Below, piece by piece: positions 24,546 through 34,084 of a stretch of 64,000 bases of DNA; position 1 is the first letter of the stretch; each line of letters opens with the position of its first letter. Source of the stretch: Streptomyces hygroscopicus (lineage in GTDB: Bacteria; Actinomycetota; Actinomycetes; Streptomycetales; Streptomycetaceae); NCBI RefSeq assembly GCF_026168105.1, contig NZ_LBMW01000001.1:372001-436000 (forward strand), written 5' to 3'. The translations under genes were made by a program, and so were the position numbers. The notes under the pieces are model-generated. The model made no database searches. It was not told the origin of the DNA and saw only the letters and a list, made by a program, of their open reading frames with translations.

Positions 24546-24968
24546 ATGACCGACGAGACCGCCACACTGACCGGCCCGGAGCCGCCCCCGGTACGGGAGT
24601 GGATCTCGCGCGACCTGAGAGGGCTCGCACCGCACTTCAGGCCGCCGCCGGGCTCGCTCGCCCTCGCCGGCCGGCCGGACCACAACCGGCTGCGCCCCTC
24701 GCGTCTGGCCACCGACCGTGACCCGGATGTCTTCCCCGATCCCGACCGCATCGGCATGGTCCGCGGCCCCCGTCCGCATCCGGAGTTCGGCAACGGCCCC
24801 CACTACCGCACCGGGGCCGTCCTCGCCGGGCCGCAGATCGAGCCCCTCCTGCGCACGCTCCCCGACCGCCTGCCCCGGCCGCGTCCGGCCGTCCCCGCCC
24901 GGCGCGTCCTCTGGCGCCGACCGACCATGACCCGCGATCCGCGGGCACTTCCCACCACGTGGAGCTGA
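24546..24968 (+). pseudogene. Cytochrome P450 C-terminal remnant
   Basis: An open frame of 140 residues that matches only the end of a P450. DRDPDVFPDPDRIGMVR is the conserved pre-heme PxxFxPDR-like region and FGNGPHYRTGAVLAG is the heme-binding loop. The invariant cysteine ligand (HYCxG) is Arg at residue 88 (bases 24807-24809), so no heme could be bound. WRRPTMTRDPRALPTTW is a typical P450 end. About 270 residues of the usual protein are missing, and the N-terminal 45 residues do not match. The frame has no internal stops, so it may be expressed, but it cannot be a P450. Sits immediately after fprA. Confidence 0.8.
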
Positions 24969-25152
24969 CGCGGTCACCACGACCCCACGGCCGTGTGTAC
25001 ATCAGCGGTTGTACGCCCATTAAGACCGCAGATGCAGGGCGAACGCCCGCAACGTCGGTCCCTGGGCTGTCGATCCGGCCGGGGCCCGGCCCTAGCGTGG
25101 GGCGCGTCCGGTCGCGTACCGACTCCGGTTCCCTTCACTGCAAGGACATTTC

Positions 25153-26097
25153 ATGATCGAGGCCCATTCCCTCACCAAACGCTACGGGGAGCGCACCGCC
25201 GTCGAGGATCTCAGTTTCACCGTGCGCCCCGGCAGCGTGACCGGGTTCCTCGGGCCGAACGGAGCCGGCAAGTCCACGACGATGCGGATGCTCCTCGGTC
25301 TGGACGCGCCCACCTCCGGCCGGGCCGTGGTCAACGGCAAGAGCTATGCCGAGCACCGGGCGCCGCTGCACGAGGTGGGGGCCATGCTGGAGGCGCGCTC
25401 CATCCACACGGGGCGCAGCGCCCACAACCATCTGCTTGCACTCGCAGCGACCCACGGGATCTCCGCCCGCAGGGTGAACGAGGTGATCGACCTGGTCGGA
25501 CTGCGGGCCGTGGCGAAGAAGCGGGTCGGCGGTTTCTCCCTGGGCATGGGGCAGCGGCTGGGCATCGCCAGCGCCCTGCTGGGCGACCCGGCGACCGTGA
25601 TCCTCGACGAACCGGTCAACGGCCTGGACCCCGAGGGCATCCTGTGGATCCGCAACCTGCTGAAGGGACTCGCCTCCGAGGGGCGTACGGTCCTGGTGTC
25701 CTCCCATCTGATGTCGGAGATGGCGCTCACCGCCGAGCACCTGATCGTGATCGGCCGGGGCCGGCTGATCGCCGACACGTCGGTGACGGAGTTCATCGCG
25801 CAGGCCGCCGGGGACGTGGTGCGCGTGCGCACCGACGAGGCGGAGAAGCTGCGCGGTCTGCTGGCCGGGCCGGACGTGTCCATCGCGTCGCAGGAGCCGG
25901 GCGTGCTCTCGGTCACCGGGCTCACCAGTGACCGCATCGGACGGATCGCGGCCGACCACGGTGTGGCGCTGGCCGAACTGACGCCGCAGCAGGCGTCATT
26001 GGAGGAGGCGTTCATGGAGCTGACCAGGGACGCCGTGGAGTACCAGGCACCGGCGGCGCAGCTCGTCACCGCCGGCGGGGAAGGGCGTGCAGCATGA
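25153..26097 (+). CDS. ABC transporter ATP-binding protein (drug/peptide export type)
   Basis: 314 residues from ATG 25153. Walker A GPNGAGKST at about 35-43, signature SLGMGQR (LSGGQ-like), Walker B VILDEPVNGLDP, and H-loop SSHLMSE. The C-terminal 100 residues are the extension typical of daunorubicin/bacitracin-type exporters. It overlaps the permease by 4 bp (ATGA) and is followed by a histidine kinase and response regulator, so the four genes form one operon: an antimicrobial-sensing export system. Substrate not identified. Confidence 0.93.
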   Translation: MIEAHSLTKRYGERTAVEDLSFTVRPGSVTGFLGPNGAGKSTTMRMLLGLDAPTSGRAVVNGKSYAEHRAPLHEVGAMLEARSIHTGRSAHNHLLALAATHGISARRVNEVIDLVGLRAVAKKRVGGFSLGMGQRLGIASALLGDPATVILDEPVNGLDPEGILWIRNLLKGLASEGRTVLVSSHLMSEMALTAEHLIVIGRGRLIADTSVTEFIAQAAGDVVRVRTDEAEKLRGLLAGPDVSIASQEPGVLSVTGLTSDRIGRIAADHGVALAELTPQQASLEEAFMELTRDAVEYQAPAAQLVTAGGEGRAA

Positions 26098-26909
26098 CCA
26101 CGGCAACCGTGATTCCCGAGGCGGAGCGGGGCCAGGTCACCCAGCTGCGGGTGATCCACTCCGAGTGGATCAAGCTGCGCTCACTGCGGTCCACCCTGTT
26201 CACACTGCTGGCGGCCGTTGTCGCGATGGTCGGCCTCGGTTTCCTGTTCAGCTATTTCACCGCCGACCGGTGGTCCCACCTCCCGCCCGAGGAGCGGCTG
26301 AACTTCGATCCGACACTGGTCAGTCTGCGCGGGTTCTACCTGGCCCAGCTGGCGGTGGGCGTACTGGGCGTCCTCGTGATCACCGGCGAGTACGCGACCG
26401 GAATGATCCGGGCGTCCCTGTCCGCGGTGCCTCGCCGTCTTCCCGTGCTGTGGGCCAAGGCCCTGGTGTTCGGGGCGGTGGCGTGGGCGCTGATGACCCT
26501 CGCCTCGCTGACGGCGTTCCTGGTGGGGCAGGCCGCGCTGTCCGGCCATCACCTGGGAACCTCGCTGAGCGCACCGGGCGTGCTGCGCGCGGTTCTGGGC
26601 GCGGGTCTGTACCTCACGGTCGTGGGCCTGCTCGGGGTGGCGTTCGGCGCGCTGATCCGCAACACCGCGGGCGGGATCGCCACGGTCTTCGGAGTGCTGC
26701 TGGTGCTTCCGGTGCTCGCCGAGGCACTGCCGTCCTCGTGGTTCGACGCGATCGACAAGTACCTGCCGAGCACGGCGGGGCAGGGCCTCATCCACATCCA
26801 CCAGCAGCCGCATACGCTGGCGCCATGGACCGGGTTCACGATGTTCTGCCTGTATGCCCTGGTGGCCCTGGCCGGGGCGGCGGTGGCGCTCAAGCGACGG
26901 GACGCCTGA
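26094..26909 (+). CDS. ABC transporter permease
   Basis: 271 residues, ATG 26094 overlapping the ATP-binding gene's stop. About six membrane helices, N-terminal RVIHSEWIKLRSLRSTLFTL (classic ABC-2 membrane-protein start), no signal peptide. Works as a dimer with the ATPase for efflux; likely resistance to a peptide or lipid-attacking antibiotic. Followed by the kinase gene 55 bp later. Firm family call. Confidence 0.9.
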   Translation: MTTATVIPEAERGQVTQLRVIHSEWIKLRSLRSTLFTLLAAVVAMVGLGFLFSYFTADRWSHLPPEERLNFDPTLVSLRGFYLAQLAVGVLGVLVITGEYATGMIRASLSAVPRRLPVLWAKALVFGAVAWALMTLASLTAFLVGQAALSGHHLGTSLSAPGVLRAVLGAGLYLTVVGLLGVAFGALIRNTAGGIATVFGVLLVLPVLAEALPSSWFDAIDKYLPSTAGQGLIHIHQQPHTLAPWTGFTMFCLYALVALAGAAVALKRRDA

Positions 26910-26964
26910 TGCGGCTCCCGGGCCGGAGTGCCGCCCCGGCCGTGGCCGGCCGCCGGGTGCGTCG

Positions 26965-28185
26965 ATGACGTACGCACCACCACCGGCGGCCCTGCGACCG
27001 CGGGACGAGTCGTGGCGCGCCCTCGCCGGGCGCGCCCGGCTGCGTCTGCGCGCACGGCTGTCGCCGCCGGCCGTCGACGCACTGTTCGCGGCGGCCGTCT
27101 TCCTGGCGCAGACGGGGATGGCCCACGGTCATCTGCAGCGCCGCGGATGGTCGGTGGTCGTCTTCACCGGCCTCATGGCCCTGCTGCTGGTGTGGCGGCG
27201 CCGGGCCCCGCTCACGGTGTTCCTCGCCATGTCAGCGGTCGCGTTCGTCCAATGGTGCGTCGGTCTGCGCATGCCGGGAGACCTCTCCCTGCTCATCGCG
27301 CTGTACACGGTGGCGGCGTACGCGCCGCGGCGGCGCACCTGGCTCGCCGTCGGGGTCCTGGAGGGCGGTGCGCTCCTTGCGGCTGCGCGCTGGGCGCCCC
27401 AGGACCGTGCCGTCGAGGCTTTCGTGGCCCTGTCCGCCATGGTGGTGGCGGCCACGGTGATCGGTATGAACATGCGCAGCAGACGCGCCCACCTGGCGTT
27501 CCTCGAGGAGCGTGCGGTGCGTCTGGAGCGGGAGCGGGACCAGCAGGCACAGCTCGCGGTCGCCGACGAGCGCTCACGGATCGCCCGGGAGATGCACGAC
27601 ATCGTCACGCACAACCTGTCCGTGATGGTGGCGCTCGCCGACGGCGCGGTCTTCGCACAGGAGCACTCCCCTCAGCGGGCGACGGCGGCGATGCGGCAGG
27701 TGTCCACGACCGGACGTCAGGCGATCACCGACATGCGGCGCTTCCTGGGCCTGCTGCGGGCCGACGAGCCGGACGCGCTGCGCCATCCGATGCCCCAGAT
27801 CGCCCAGCTGGAGCCGCTGGCCGACCAGGTGCGTGCCGCGGGGCTGCCCACGCGGCTGGATGTCACCGGTGATCCGGCGGATGTGCCCGTACCGGCGCAG
27901 CTGACCGTGTACCGCCTGGTCCAGGAAGCGCTCACCAACACCCTGAAGCACACCCCTCCGGGCACCCGGGCCGATGTCCAGGTGCGCTGCGACCCGCAGC
28001 GGATCACGGTGACCGTCACCGACGACGGCCCCGTGGTGAAGGCTCCTCCCGCGTCCAGCGGACAGGGACTGCACGGGATGCGGGAGCGGGCCGCGGCGTA
28101 CGGGGGCGCGTTCGCGGCGGGGCCGCGGCCTGACGGCGGCTGGCACGTCCGCGCCGTCCTCGAGCTGACCCGAAACGAAGCGTGA
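26965..28185 (+). CDS. Sensor histidine kinase (HisKA_3 type)
   Basis: 406 residues from ATG 26965; weak SD. Five to six membrane helices in residues 35-165 with short loops, then the HisKA_3 phosphoacceptor helix AREMHDIVTHNLSVMVALAD (His in MHDIVTH) and HATPase_c motifs VYRLVQEALTNTLKHTP and GQGLHGMRERAAAYG. NarL-type partner encoded 3 bp downstream. Small extracellular loops and coupling to an ABC exporter suggest an intramembrane-sensing kinase that watches for a substrate of the exporter. Confidence 0.92.
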   Translation: MTYAPPPAALRPRDESWRALAGRARLRLRARLSPPAVDALFAAAVFLAQTGMAHGHLQRRGWSVVVFTGLMALLLVWRRRAPLTVFLAMSAVAFVQWCVGLRMPGDLSLLIALYTVAAYAPRRRTWLAVGVLEGGALLAAARWAPQDRAVEAFVALSAMVVAATVIGMNMRSRRAHLAFLEERAVRLERERDQQAQLAVADERSRIAREMHDIVTHNLSVMVALADGAVFAQEHSPQRATAAMRQVSTTGRQAITDMRRFLGLLRADEPDALRHPMPQIAQLEPLADQVRAAGLPTRLDVTGDPADVPVPAQLTVYRLVQEALTNTLKHTPPGTRADVQVRCDPQRITVTVTDDGPVVKAPPASSGQGLHGMRERAAAYGGAFAAGPRPDGGWHVRAVLELTRNEA

Positions 28186-28188
28186 GGC

Positions 28189-28854
28189 ATGACGATCAGA
28201 GTTCTTCTCGTCGACGACGAGCCGTTGCTGCGCATGGCCTTCACCATGGTGCTGGAGGCGCAGTCCGACATGGAGGCGGTCGGTGAGGCCGGGGACGGCG
28301 CGCAGGCCGTGCGCCTGGCCCGCGAGTTGCGGCCCGACGTGGTGCTGATGGACGTCCGGATGCCCGGCACGGACGGCATCGAGGCCACGGAACGCATCGT
28401 GGCTCAGTGCCCGGAGGCGAAGGTGCTGATCCTGACCACCTTCGACCTGGACGAGTACGCCTTCGCGGGGCTGCGCGCCGGGGCGTCGGGCTTCCTGCTG
28501 AAGAACGCGCGACCCGAGGAGCTGCTGGCTGCGATCCGCTGTGTGGCCGCGGGGGACGCGGTGGTGGCACCGCGGATCACCCGCCGTCTGCTGGAGAATT
28601 TCGCCCACCGGCTCCCCGCCCAGGCAGCAGGCACCCGGGAGGACGAGCGGCTGACCCGGATCACCGCCCGGGAGCGGGAGGTGCTGACGCAGGTGGGGCG
28701 CGGGCTGTCCAACGCGGAAATCGCCGACGTCCTGCATCTGGCGGAGGCGACGGTCAAGACGCATCTGAGCCGCATCCTGGTGAAGCTGGAGCTGAGGGAC
28801 CGGGTGCAGGCGGTGGTGTTCGCGTACGAGACCCGGCTGGTACGGCCGAGTTGA
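28189..28854 (+). CDS. NarL/LuxR-family response regulator
   Basis: 221 residues from ATG 28189, 3 bp after the kinase. Receiver domain with DDEPL acidic pocket, phosphoacceptor Asp in VVLMDVRMPG (about residue 54), Thr in ILTTFD and Lys in GFLLKNA. C-terminal LuxR HTH: LTRITAREREVLTQVGRGLS then NAEIADVLHLAEATVKTHLS. Partner of the upstream kinase and probable activator of the ABC exporter genes. Confidence 0.95.
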   Translation: MTIRVLLVDDEPLLRMAFTMVLEAQSDMEAVGEAGDGAQAVRLARELRPDVVLMDVRMPGTDGIEATERIVAQCPEAKVLILTTFDLDEYAFAGLRAGASGFLLKNARPEELLAAIRCVAAGDAVVAPRITRRLLENFAHRLPAQAAGTREDERLTRITAREREVLTQVGRGLSNAEIADVLHLAEATVKTHLSRILVKLELRDRVQAVVFAYETRLVRPS

Positions 28855-28871
28855 TCGGGCCCCGCGCTCCT

Positions 28872-29234
28872 CAGCAGCCCTGGCGTGCCGTGAGCCCCGC
28901 CGTGCCCGGCACCCGGTCGCGGTAGGCATCCGTGACGAAACGCAGGAACGTGTCGACGTCCCTCGGCTGTGACGAAAGGCCCAGGGAGACGCGGACGGCG
29001 CCTGCCGAGGGCAGGTGCAGCTCGTCCAGATAGTCCTCGAGGGAGCCTGGCCGACTGCGGGCCGCGGCGCGCAGACGTTGCAGCGGCAGTGCGAAGGCGC
29101 CTCGCCCGCGCCCGGGTTGCAGAAGCAGCCGGTGCGCAGGGAGATGCCCAGTGCCGCGCTGTCACGGGTGGCTGTCCGATCGTCGACGACACGGCCGTCC
29201 GCGCCGAGCACGTTCAGCGCGACCGTGCCGGCAC
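28872..29234 (-). pseudogene. Frameshifted class V aminotransferase remnant
   Basis: Minus strand. From 29234 to about 29110 one frame reads GTVALNVLGADGRVVDDRTA and then GISLRTGCFCNPGAGEA, the end of a class V aminotransferase / cysteine-desulfurase-like protein. After GAG the reading continues in another frame as GAFALPLQRLR, then SLEDYLDELHLPSAGAVRVS and FLRFVTDAYRDR, ending at the TGA at 28872-28874. One missing base (GAGGCGCC for GAGGGCGCC) explains the shift. The N-terminal two-thirds are absent. It lies downstream of efeB beyond a terminator-like hairpin. Clear decay of a PLP enzyme. Confidence 0.85.
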
Positions 29235-29238
29235 CCGG

Positions 29239-29273
29239 CCACCGCCGGCCGGTTGAGCGCCCGCCGGCGGTGG
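29239..29273 (-). terminator. Hairpin downstream of efeB
   Basis: CCACCGCCGGC at 29239-29249 and GCCGGCGGTGG at 29263-29273 are a perfect 11-bp inverted repeat with a 13-base loop, 42 bp beyond the efeB stop on the minus strand. Probable terminator of the iron-uptake operon. Confidence 0.7.
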
Positions 29274-29314
29274 CGGTACCGGTGGCGCCGGACGGCGTTT
29301 CGCGGCGGAGGCCG

Positions 29315-30643
29315 TCAGGCGGACAGCAGTCCGCGCCCCAGCCAGTCCGAGGTGTCCTTCACACCGGGCAGAGCGAAGAAGTAGCCGCCGCCGGTCGGGG
29401 AGATGTAGTCGACCAGAGGCTCGTCGATCAGACGGGTCTGCGTGGCCTCGAACTGGCGCTGGACGTCCTGCTGGTAGCAGCAGAAGACCAGGCCCATGTC
29501 GAGGTTGCCGACGTTGTCGACGCCCCGGTCGTAGTTGTAACCACGGCGCAGAATGCGGGAGTTGTCCGTCTTGGCGGTGCGCGGGTTGGCGCGGCGAATA
29601 TGGGCGTCGAGCGGGATCGCCGTGCCCTGCGGGTCCTTCGCGTAGTTGGGGATGTCGGTCTCCTGGGCGCCGTCCAGCGGGGCGCCGGTGTCCTTTCGGC
29701 GGCCGAACATCTTCTCCTGCTCGGTCAGCGAGACCCGGTCCCAGAACTCGACGAGCATGCGGATGATCCGGATGACCTGGTAGCTGCCGCCGGTCGCCCA
29801 CGCGGGCTCGCCCTGCCCCTCGCCCACCCAGATCAGACGGTTCGTCTCCCGGGCCGAGGCCACGTCGGGGTTGGCTATGCCGTCCTTGAAGCCGAGCAGA
29901 TTGCGCTGGGCGCCGGTGGGGCGCGGGGCGTTCTGGAAGCCGTCGATGCGCCACTTGATCTGCATGGCGCCCCGGGTGTGCCGGGCGATGTCGCGCAGCG
30001 CGTGCAGCACGGTGTCCTGGCTGGCGGAGCATATCTGCAGCGACAGGTCACCGTGGCACTCGGCCGCCCGGAGGTTGTCGTTGGGGAACGTACGCATCGG
30101 GGTGAGCCGGCTCGGCTTGGCCCTGGCGAGCCCGTAGCGGTCGTCGAACAGGGAGGCGCCGACGCCGACGGTGACGGTGAGGGCGTCGGTGGGGACCTCG
30201 GGGCCGAGGATGCCGTTGTCGGAGGGCGGGGCGCCCACGCCCAGGTCCTCGGGCGCGCCGCCGGAGGTGAGGAAGCGGGCCCGCTCGGTGATGGTGCGCA
30301 GCAGCTCGGCGAGTTCCTTGCGGCTCTCGGCGATGACGTTGAAGGAGACGAAGGTGGCCGCGGCCAGGGCGGGCGTGACGATGCCCGCCTGGTGGGTGCC
30401 GTGGAAGGGGACCTTCGCGGCATTCGCCGTGTCCGCGGCGCGAGCCTCGGTGGTGTCCGCCTGGCTGAGGGCGAAGCCGCCCCCGGCCAGCACCGCGCCC
30501 GCGGCCCCGGCGCCCAGGGCCGTCTTCACGAAGGAGCGGCGGCCGTGACCGGCGGGGCAGCCGACCAGCGGGGCGGACGTTTCGGCGGACGGCATGGAGC
30601 GGTTCCCTTCGGTGCGTATGTTCTCGGCGCGCGGTGTGGTCAT
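29315..30643 (-). CDS. efeB: Deferrochelatase/DyP-type peroxidase EfeB
   Basis: 442 residues from ATG 30643, which shares its A with the TGA of efeUO (TGATG), so the two are translationally coupled; ATG 30594 is possible. A Tat signal is plain: [20 protein letters not shown] around residues 34-53. The core keeps GFKDGIANP (DyP GxxDG), the proximal heme region [20 protein letters not shown] and other family patches. In the EfeUOB system EfeB is exported folded with heme and can take iron from heme or oxidise ferrous iron. Typical length. Strong call; coupled to a fused EfeUO, all behind one iron box. Confidence 0.93.
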   Translation of the reverse strand: MTTPRAENIRTEGNRSMPSAETSAPLVGCPAGHGRRSFVKTALGAGAAGAVLAGGGFALSQADTTEARAADTANAAKVPFHGTHQAGIVTPALAAATFVSFNVIAESRKELAELLRTITERARFLTSGGAPEDLGVGAPPSDNGILGPEVPTDALTVTVGVGASLFDDRYGLARAKPSRLTPMRTFPNDNLRAAECHGDLSLQICSASQDTVLHALRDIARHTRGAMQIKWRIDGFQNAPRPTGAQRNLLGFKDGIANPDVASARETNRLIWVGEGQGEPAWATGGSYQVIRIIRMLVEFWDRVSLTEQEKMFGRRKDTGAPLDGAQETDIPNYAKDPQGTAIPLDAHIRRANPRTAKTDNSRILRRGYNYDRGVDNVGNLDMGLVFCCYQQDVQRQFEATQTRLIDEPLVDYISPTGGGYFFALPGVKDTSDWLGRGLLSA

Positions 30644-32802
30644 CAGGCGGACTTCCGGATCTCCAGCAGGTCCGGAATGGGGGCGAGGTCCTCGAGGAGC
30701 TGTCCGGTGGCCCCGTTCAGACGGGCGCGGGCGGTCTCGTCGAGCCGGTCCACGGGCGTCCAGGTGTCGCCGTGGTGGGCCGCGTCGAGCAGCTTCTGCA
30801 CCCGGGCGGTGTCCGCGTCGACGGTGGTCAGCAGTTGCGGGGCGCGGGTGGTCAGCAGCGGGTGGAGGACGGTGAGGAGTTCGCGCGTGCCGGCCAGGTT
30901 GGCGTCCGCGGTGGCCAGTTCGGTGCCGCTGCCCTGGTCGGTGTCGCCGGTCAGCTCGAACTGGAGGGTGTTCTCCAGGATCTCGTGGGAGCGCAGGGGC
31001 AGGTCGCCCGGGTCGAAGTCCTGCGTGGGGAAGGCCTTCTGCAGTCCCGTGGTGGCGTCGGCGAGTTGCTGGGCGGGGGCCTTCAGCTGATCGGCGGACT
31101 GCCCGTGCCACAGCCCGTACTCGACGCGATGGAAGCCGTTGAAGTCCTTGTCGTCGACGCCGCCGGGAAGGCCGTCGGCGCGGCCGTTGATCTTCTTGTC
31201 GAAGTCCTCGAAGGTGCCGTAGGCGGCGCCGAGCGAGGAGTACGTGCGATGGGCGGTCAGCCAGTCGGCGCGCGCGGCGTCGAGGTGGTTGCCGGCGATG
31301 TCGTCGCTGAGCTTGCGGGTCTGGGCGACGAGTGTGGCCAGGCCCTGGTTGACGTACGCCTTGTACGCGGTCAGGGGCGCGGCGAGGTCCTTCTCGGAGA
31401 CCGGTACGACCGCCCTGGCCCCGGTGCCGCCGCTGACGCGGACCGCTTTGGAGGTGACGGCCCTGCCGCCGGTGGGCACGCAGCGCCAGGCATAGGTGCC
31501 TCCGGCAACCGTGGCGACGAGGTCGCGGGTGGTGCCGGGTGCCAGGCCCTCGATCTCGCCGTAGACCGCGTTGGTCGCGGGGTCGACGAGATACACCTCG
31601 GAGGTCTTGTCGCCGGTGTTGTGCATCTGGAAGGTCTGCCGACCGGTCCTGGGCGCGGTGAAGCCCCGGCCGCACTCGCTCTCGGAGACCGCCACGGTCT
31701 GGGAACCGGCGGGCTTGGAGCCGCTGAGGGCGACGACCAGTCCGGCGACGACGGAGGGAACGGCGACGACGGCGACGGGGACCACCCAGACGGGACGGCG
31801 ACGCGCCGGGACGTCCGTCTTCGGCTCGGGCCTCTGTCCGGCGCGCTCGGGCACGGTCGCAGCAGGCTCGTCCTGCGCCGTCGCGGCGGCCATCGCTTCG
31901 TCCGCCGTCGCAGCGGCCTTCGGCTCGTCTGCCGTCGCAGCGGCCTTCGGCTCCTCCGTCCTGGCAGCGGTCGCGGCCGGGGCCGTGCGGGTGCCGAGGG
32001 CGCCTCGCACGAACAGCGTCATGACCACGGCGAGGTACCCGGCGTAGGACACCACCTGCAGCCACGTCATCGTGGGCGTCAGGTTGAACACGCCCTGCAC
32101 GAGGGTGCTGTACCAGGACCCCGCATCGACGCTGCCGCTGAGGTCGACGGCGTAGGACGACTTGCCGGGCAGCACCCCGCCCTCCTGCAGATCGCGGAGT
32201 CCGTAGCCGAGGACCCCGGCGGCGATCACGATGAGGACGACGCCCGTGGCTGCGAAGAACTTCGTCAGATTGATCTTCAGGACACGACGGTAGAGGCCCC
32301 AGCACAGGCCGGCCGCGAGCACCAGTCCGATACCGGCGCCCACCATCGGGCCCGCGGACTCACCGGCCGCACGGGCCGTGGTCCACAGGAACAGGGCGGT
32401 CTCCAGGCCCTCACGGCCCACCGCGAGGAACGAGGTCAGGATCAGCATGCCCGCACCCATCGCGAGCGCGCCGGTGACCTTCTCCTTGATCTCGCCGGAG
32501 AGACTGCGGGCCGAGCGGCGCATCCAGAACACCATTGCGGTGACGAACGCGACCGCGATCACGCTGAGAGTGCCGCCGAAGGCCTCCTGGGCGGTGGCGG
32601 ACAGGGACGCGGCGGTGAAGGTCAGGACCGCGCCGAAGCTCATGGCGAGCGCGATCGCGGCCAGTACTCCGGTCCAGATCTGGGAGAGCCGGGACTGCGC
32701 ACCGGCTCGTACAAGGGTCGCGATCAGGATGGAGACGATGAGTCCGCCTTCGAGCCCCTCCCTCAGTCCAATGAGAAAGCTCGGAAACGCGTCATCCCAC
32801 AT
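30643..32802 (-). CDS. efeUO: EfeU-EfeO fusion: FTR1-type iron permease joined to cupredoxin/M75 domains
   Basis: 719 residues from ATG 32802 (GGGGAGGG 6 bases upstream). Residues 1-280 are the FTR1 permease with both REGLE motifs ([10 protein letters not shown] near the start and [11 protein letters not shown] near 160) and seven helices. A linker with Lys/Ala/Glu repeats ([10 protein letters not shown]) follows, then an extra helix ([21 protein letters not shown]) and EfeO: cupredoxin-like region, then the M75 domain with HRVEYGLW (HxxE). In most bacteria EfeU and EfeO are separate, the latter secreted. Here EfeO would stay tethered to the membrane next to the permease. No stop or frameshift separates the halves. 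Confidence 0.92.
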   Translation of the reverse strand: MWDDAFPSFLIGLREGLEGGLIVSILIATLVRAGAQSRLSQIWTGVLAAIALAMSFGAVLTFTAASLSATAQEAFGGTLSVIAVAFVTAMVFWMRRSARSLSGEIKEKVTGALAMGAGMLILTSFLAVGREGLETALFLWTTARAAGESAGPMVGAGIGLVLAAGLCWGLYRRVLKINLTKFFAATGVVLIVIAAGVLGYGLRDLQEGGVLPGKSSYAVDLSGSVDAGSWYSTLVQGVFNLTPTMTWLQVVSYAGYLAVVMTLFVRGALGTRTAPAATAARTEEPKAAATADEPKAAATADEAMAAATAQDEPAATVPERAGQRPEPKTDVPARRRPVWVVPVAVVAVPSVVAGLVVALSGSKPAGSQTVAVSESECGRGFTAPRTGRQTFQMHNTGDKTSEVYLVDPATNAVYGEIEGLAPGTTRDLVATVAGGTYAWRCVPTGGRAVTSKAVRVSGGTGARAVVPVSEKDLAAPLTAYKAYVNQGLATLVAQTRKLSDDIAGNHLDAARADWLTAHRTYSSLGAAYGTFEDFDKKINGRADGLPGGVDDKDFNGFHRVEYGLWHGQSADQLKAPAQQLADATTGLQKAFPTQDFDPGDLPLRSHEILENTLQFELTGDTDQGSGTELATADANLAGTRELLTVLHPLLTTRAPQLLTTVDADTARVQKLLDAAHHGDTWTPVDRLDETARARLNGATGQLLEDLAPIPDLLEIRKSA

Positions 32803-32843
32803 GCGGCCCTCCCCGGTACGCCCCCCGCCGCCAGGTCGCGCAG

Positions 32844-32864
32844 GTTAGCGAAGGCATACCTTAC
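32844..32864 (-). promoter_or_regulatory. Iron box of efeUO-efeB
   Basis: GGTTAGCGAAGGCATACCTTA (positions 32844 onward, trimmed to about 20 bases here) contains AAGGCATACCTT, the same core as the fprA site, within a TTAG/CTTAC frame. It is 42-62 bp before the efeUO start, as expected for a repressor blocking RNA polymerase. Confidence 0.78.
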
Positions 32865-33051
32865 TTGTGCCGAACCATCATGGCCATCCGCGCACAATCG
32901 ATCGCCCATGAAATGGCAATCGGAAGGTAAAGGAACCGGCGCACGGGAGCCTTACGGGCGTCAGTCCACCGCGCATGTGATCTTTCGCACGAGCGGCGGA
33001 CGGGCGATGCTTGCCCCGTAAGGCCCGCACGCAGCGACCGACGGAGCCCGT

Positions 33052-34002
33052 ATGACGACGGACAGCGTTGACGGGGTCGAGGCCAGGCCCGTCGCCGGCC
33101 ACATCGGCGCCGAGATCACCGGAGTCGACCTGGCCGACGACCTGGACGGCGCGGTGGTGTGCGCGATCCGGTCGGCCGTGCTGCGCTGGAAGGTGGTGTT
33201 CTTCCGGGACCAGCGGCTGGACCACGCCGCGCACATCGCGCTGGCGCGACGCTTCGGCGAGCCCGTCGTCCTGGCGAAGCGCGGCAGCGCCTCGCCCAGG
33301 GACTTCCCCGAGGTGGAGACGACGACCGACCGGCTGGAGCTGGGCGGGCGCTACGGCATGGACCACGACGAGTGGCTCATGCGCAGGCGTCACTCCCTGC
33401 TCCGGGGCTGGCACTGTGATCACGGCGCCCGCGTGGATCCGCCCGCAGCCACCATCCTGCGCGCCGAGAGCGTGCCGCCGTACGGCGGCGACACCCAGTG
33501 GTCGAATCTGGCGGCCGCCTACGCGGGCCTCTCGCAGCCCGTCCGGAGCTTCGTCGACGGACTGCGCGCGGAGCACCGGCTCGGCGTCGGCTACCAGGCG
33601 CGGCCCGGCGACGACTCCTACCTCCGGCATCTCCTGGACCACCAGGTGGCGACGGAGCACCCGCTCGTGCGGGTGCATCCGGAGACGGGCGAGCGGGTGC
33701 TGTTCGTCAACGGCTATTACGTCGAGCAGATCCTCGGCCTGTCACGCGCGGAGAACGCGCACGTCCTGCAGATGCTCCTCGAGCAGGCCACGCGTCCGGA
33801 GTACACCGTCCGCTTCCGCTGGGAGCCCGGCAGCGTCGCCTTCTGGGACAACCGGGCCACCATCCATCTCGCCCCCAGCGACCTCGTCACCCCCGAACAC
33901 CCCCGGATCATGCATCGCGTGATGCTCGCGGGCGACGTCCCGGTGGGTCCGGACGGCACGCCGTCGACCCCCGTCACCGGGACCGAACCCGGCCGCCGGT
34001 GA
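33052..34002 (+). CDS. TauD/TfdA-type Fe(II)/2-oxoglutarate dioxygenase
   Basis: 316 residues from ATG 33052 (GGAGC 5 bases upstream). Facial-triad residues visible: His121 and Asp123 in WHCDHG, and the distal His in PRIMHRVML near 283; a 2-oxoglutarate-binding Arg follows. The fold is TauD-like, used in sulfonate or alpha-keto substrate oxidation and in tailoring of natural products. Not adjacent to a sulfonate transporter, so substrate unknown. Just upstream of a convergent cupin gene. The catalytic call is secure. Confidence 0.9.
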   Translation: MTTDSVDGVEARPVAGHIGAEITGVDLADDLDGAVVCAIRSAVLRWKVVFFRDQRLDHAAHIALARRFGEPVVLAKRGSASPRDFPEVETTTDRLELGGRYGMDHDEWLMRRRHSLLRGWHCDHGARVDPPAATILRAESVPPYGGDTQWSNLAAAYAGLSQPVRSFVDGLRAEHRLGVGYQARPGDDSYLRHLLDHQVATEHPLVRVHPETGERVLFVNGYYVEQILGLSRAENAHVLQMLLEQATRPEYTVRFRWEPGSVAFWDNRATIHLAPSDLVTPEHPRIMHRVMLAGDVPVGPDGTPSTPVTGTEPGRR

Positions 34003-34084
34003 CAGGACCGCGCTCCCGCGGGGACGTGCCGCGCGGCCGTCGCGGCGGGTTCGCGAAGGACCTCGCGGCCCCTGTTCTGCCCCG

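Noticed and set aside
27574..29211. 545-residue minus-strand frame
   Set aside because: Only its first ~45 residues (C-terminal aminotransferase signature) are real; the rest is a shadow of the response regulator and kinase.
29315..32305. 996-residue minus-strand frame
   Set aside because: The first ~550 residues are the efeUO gene in another frame; EfeB starts at 30643.
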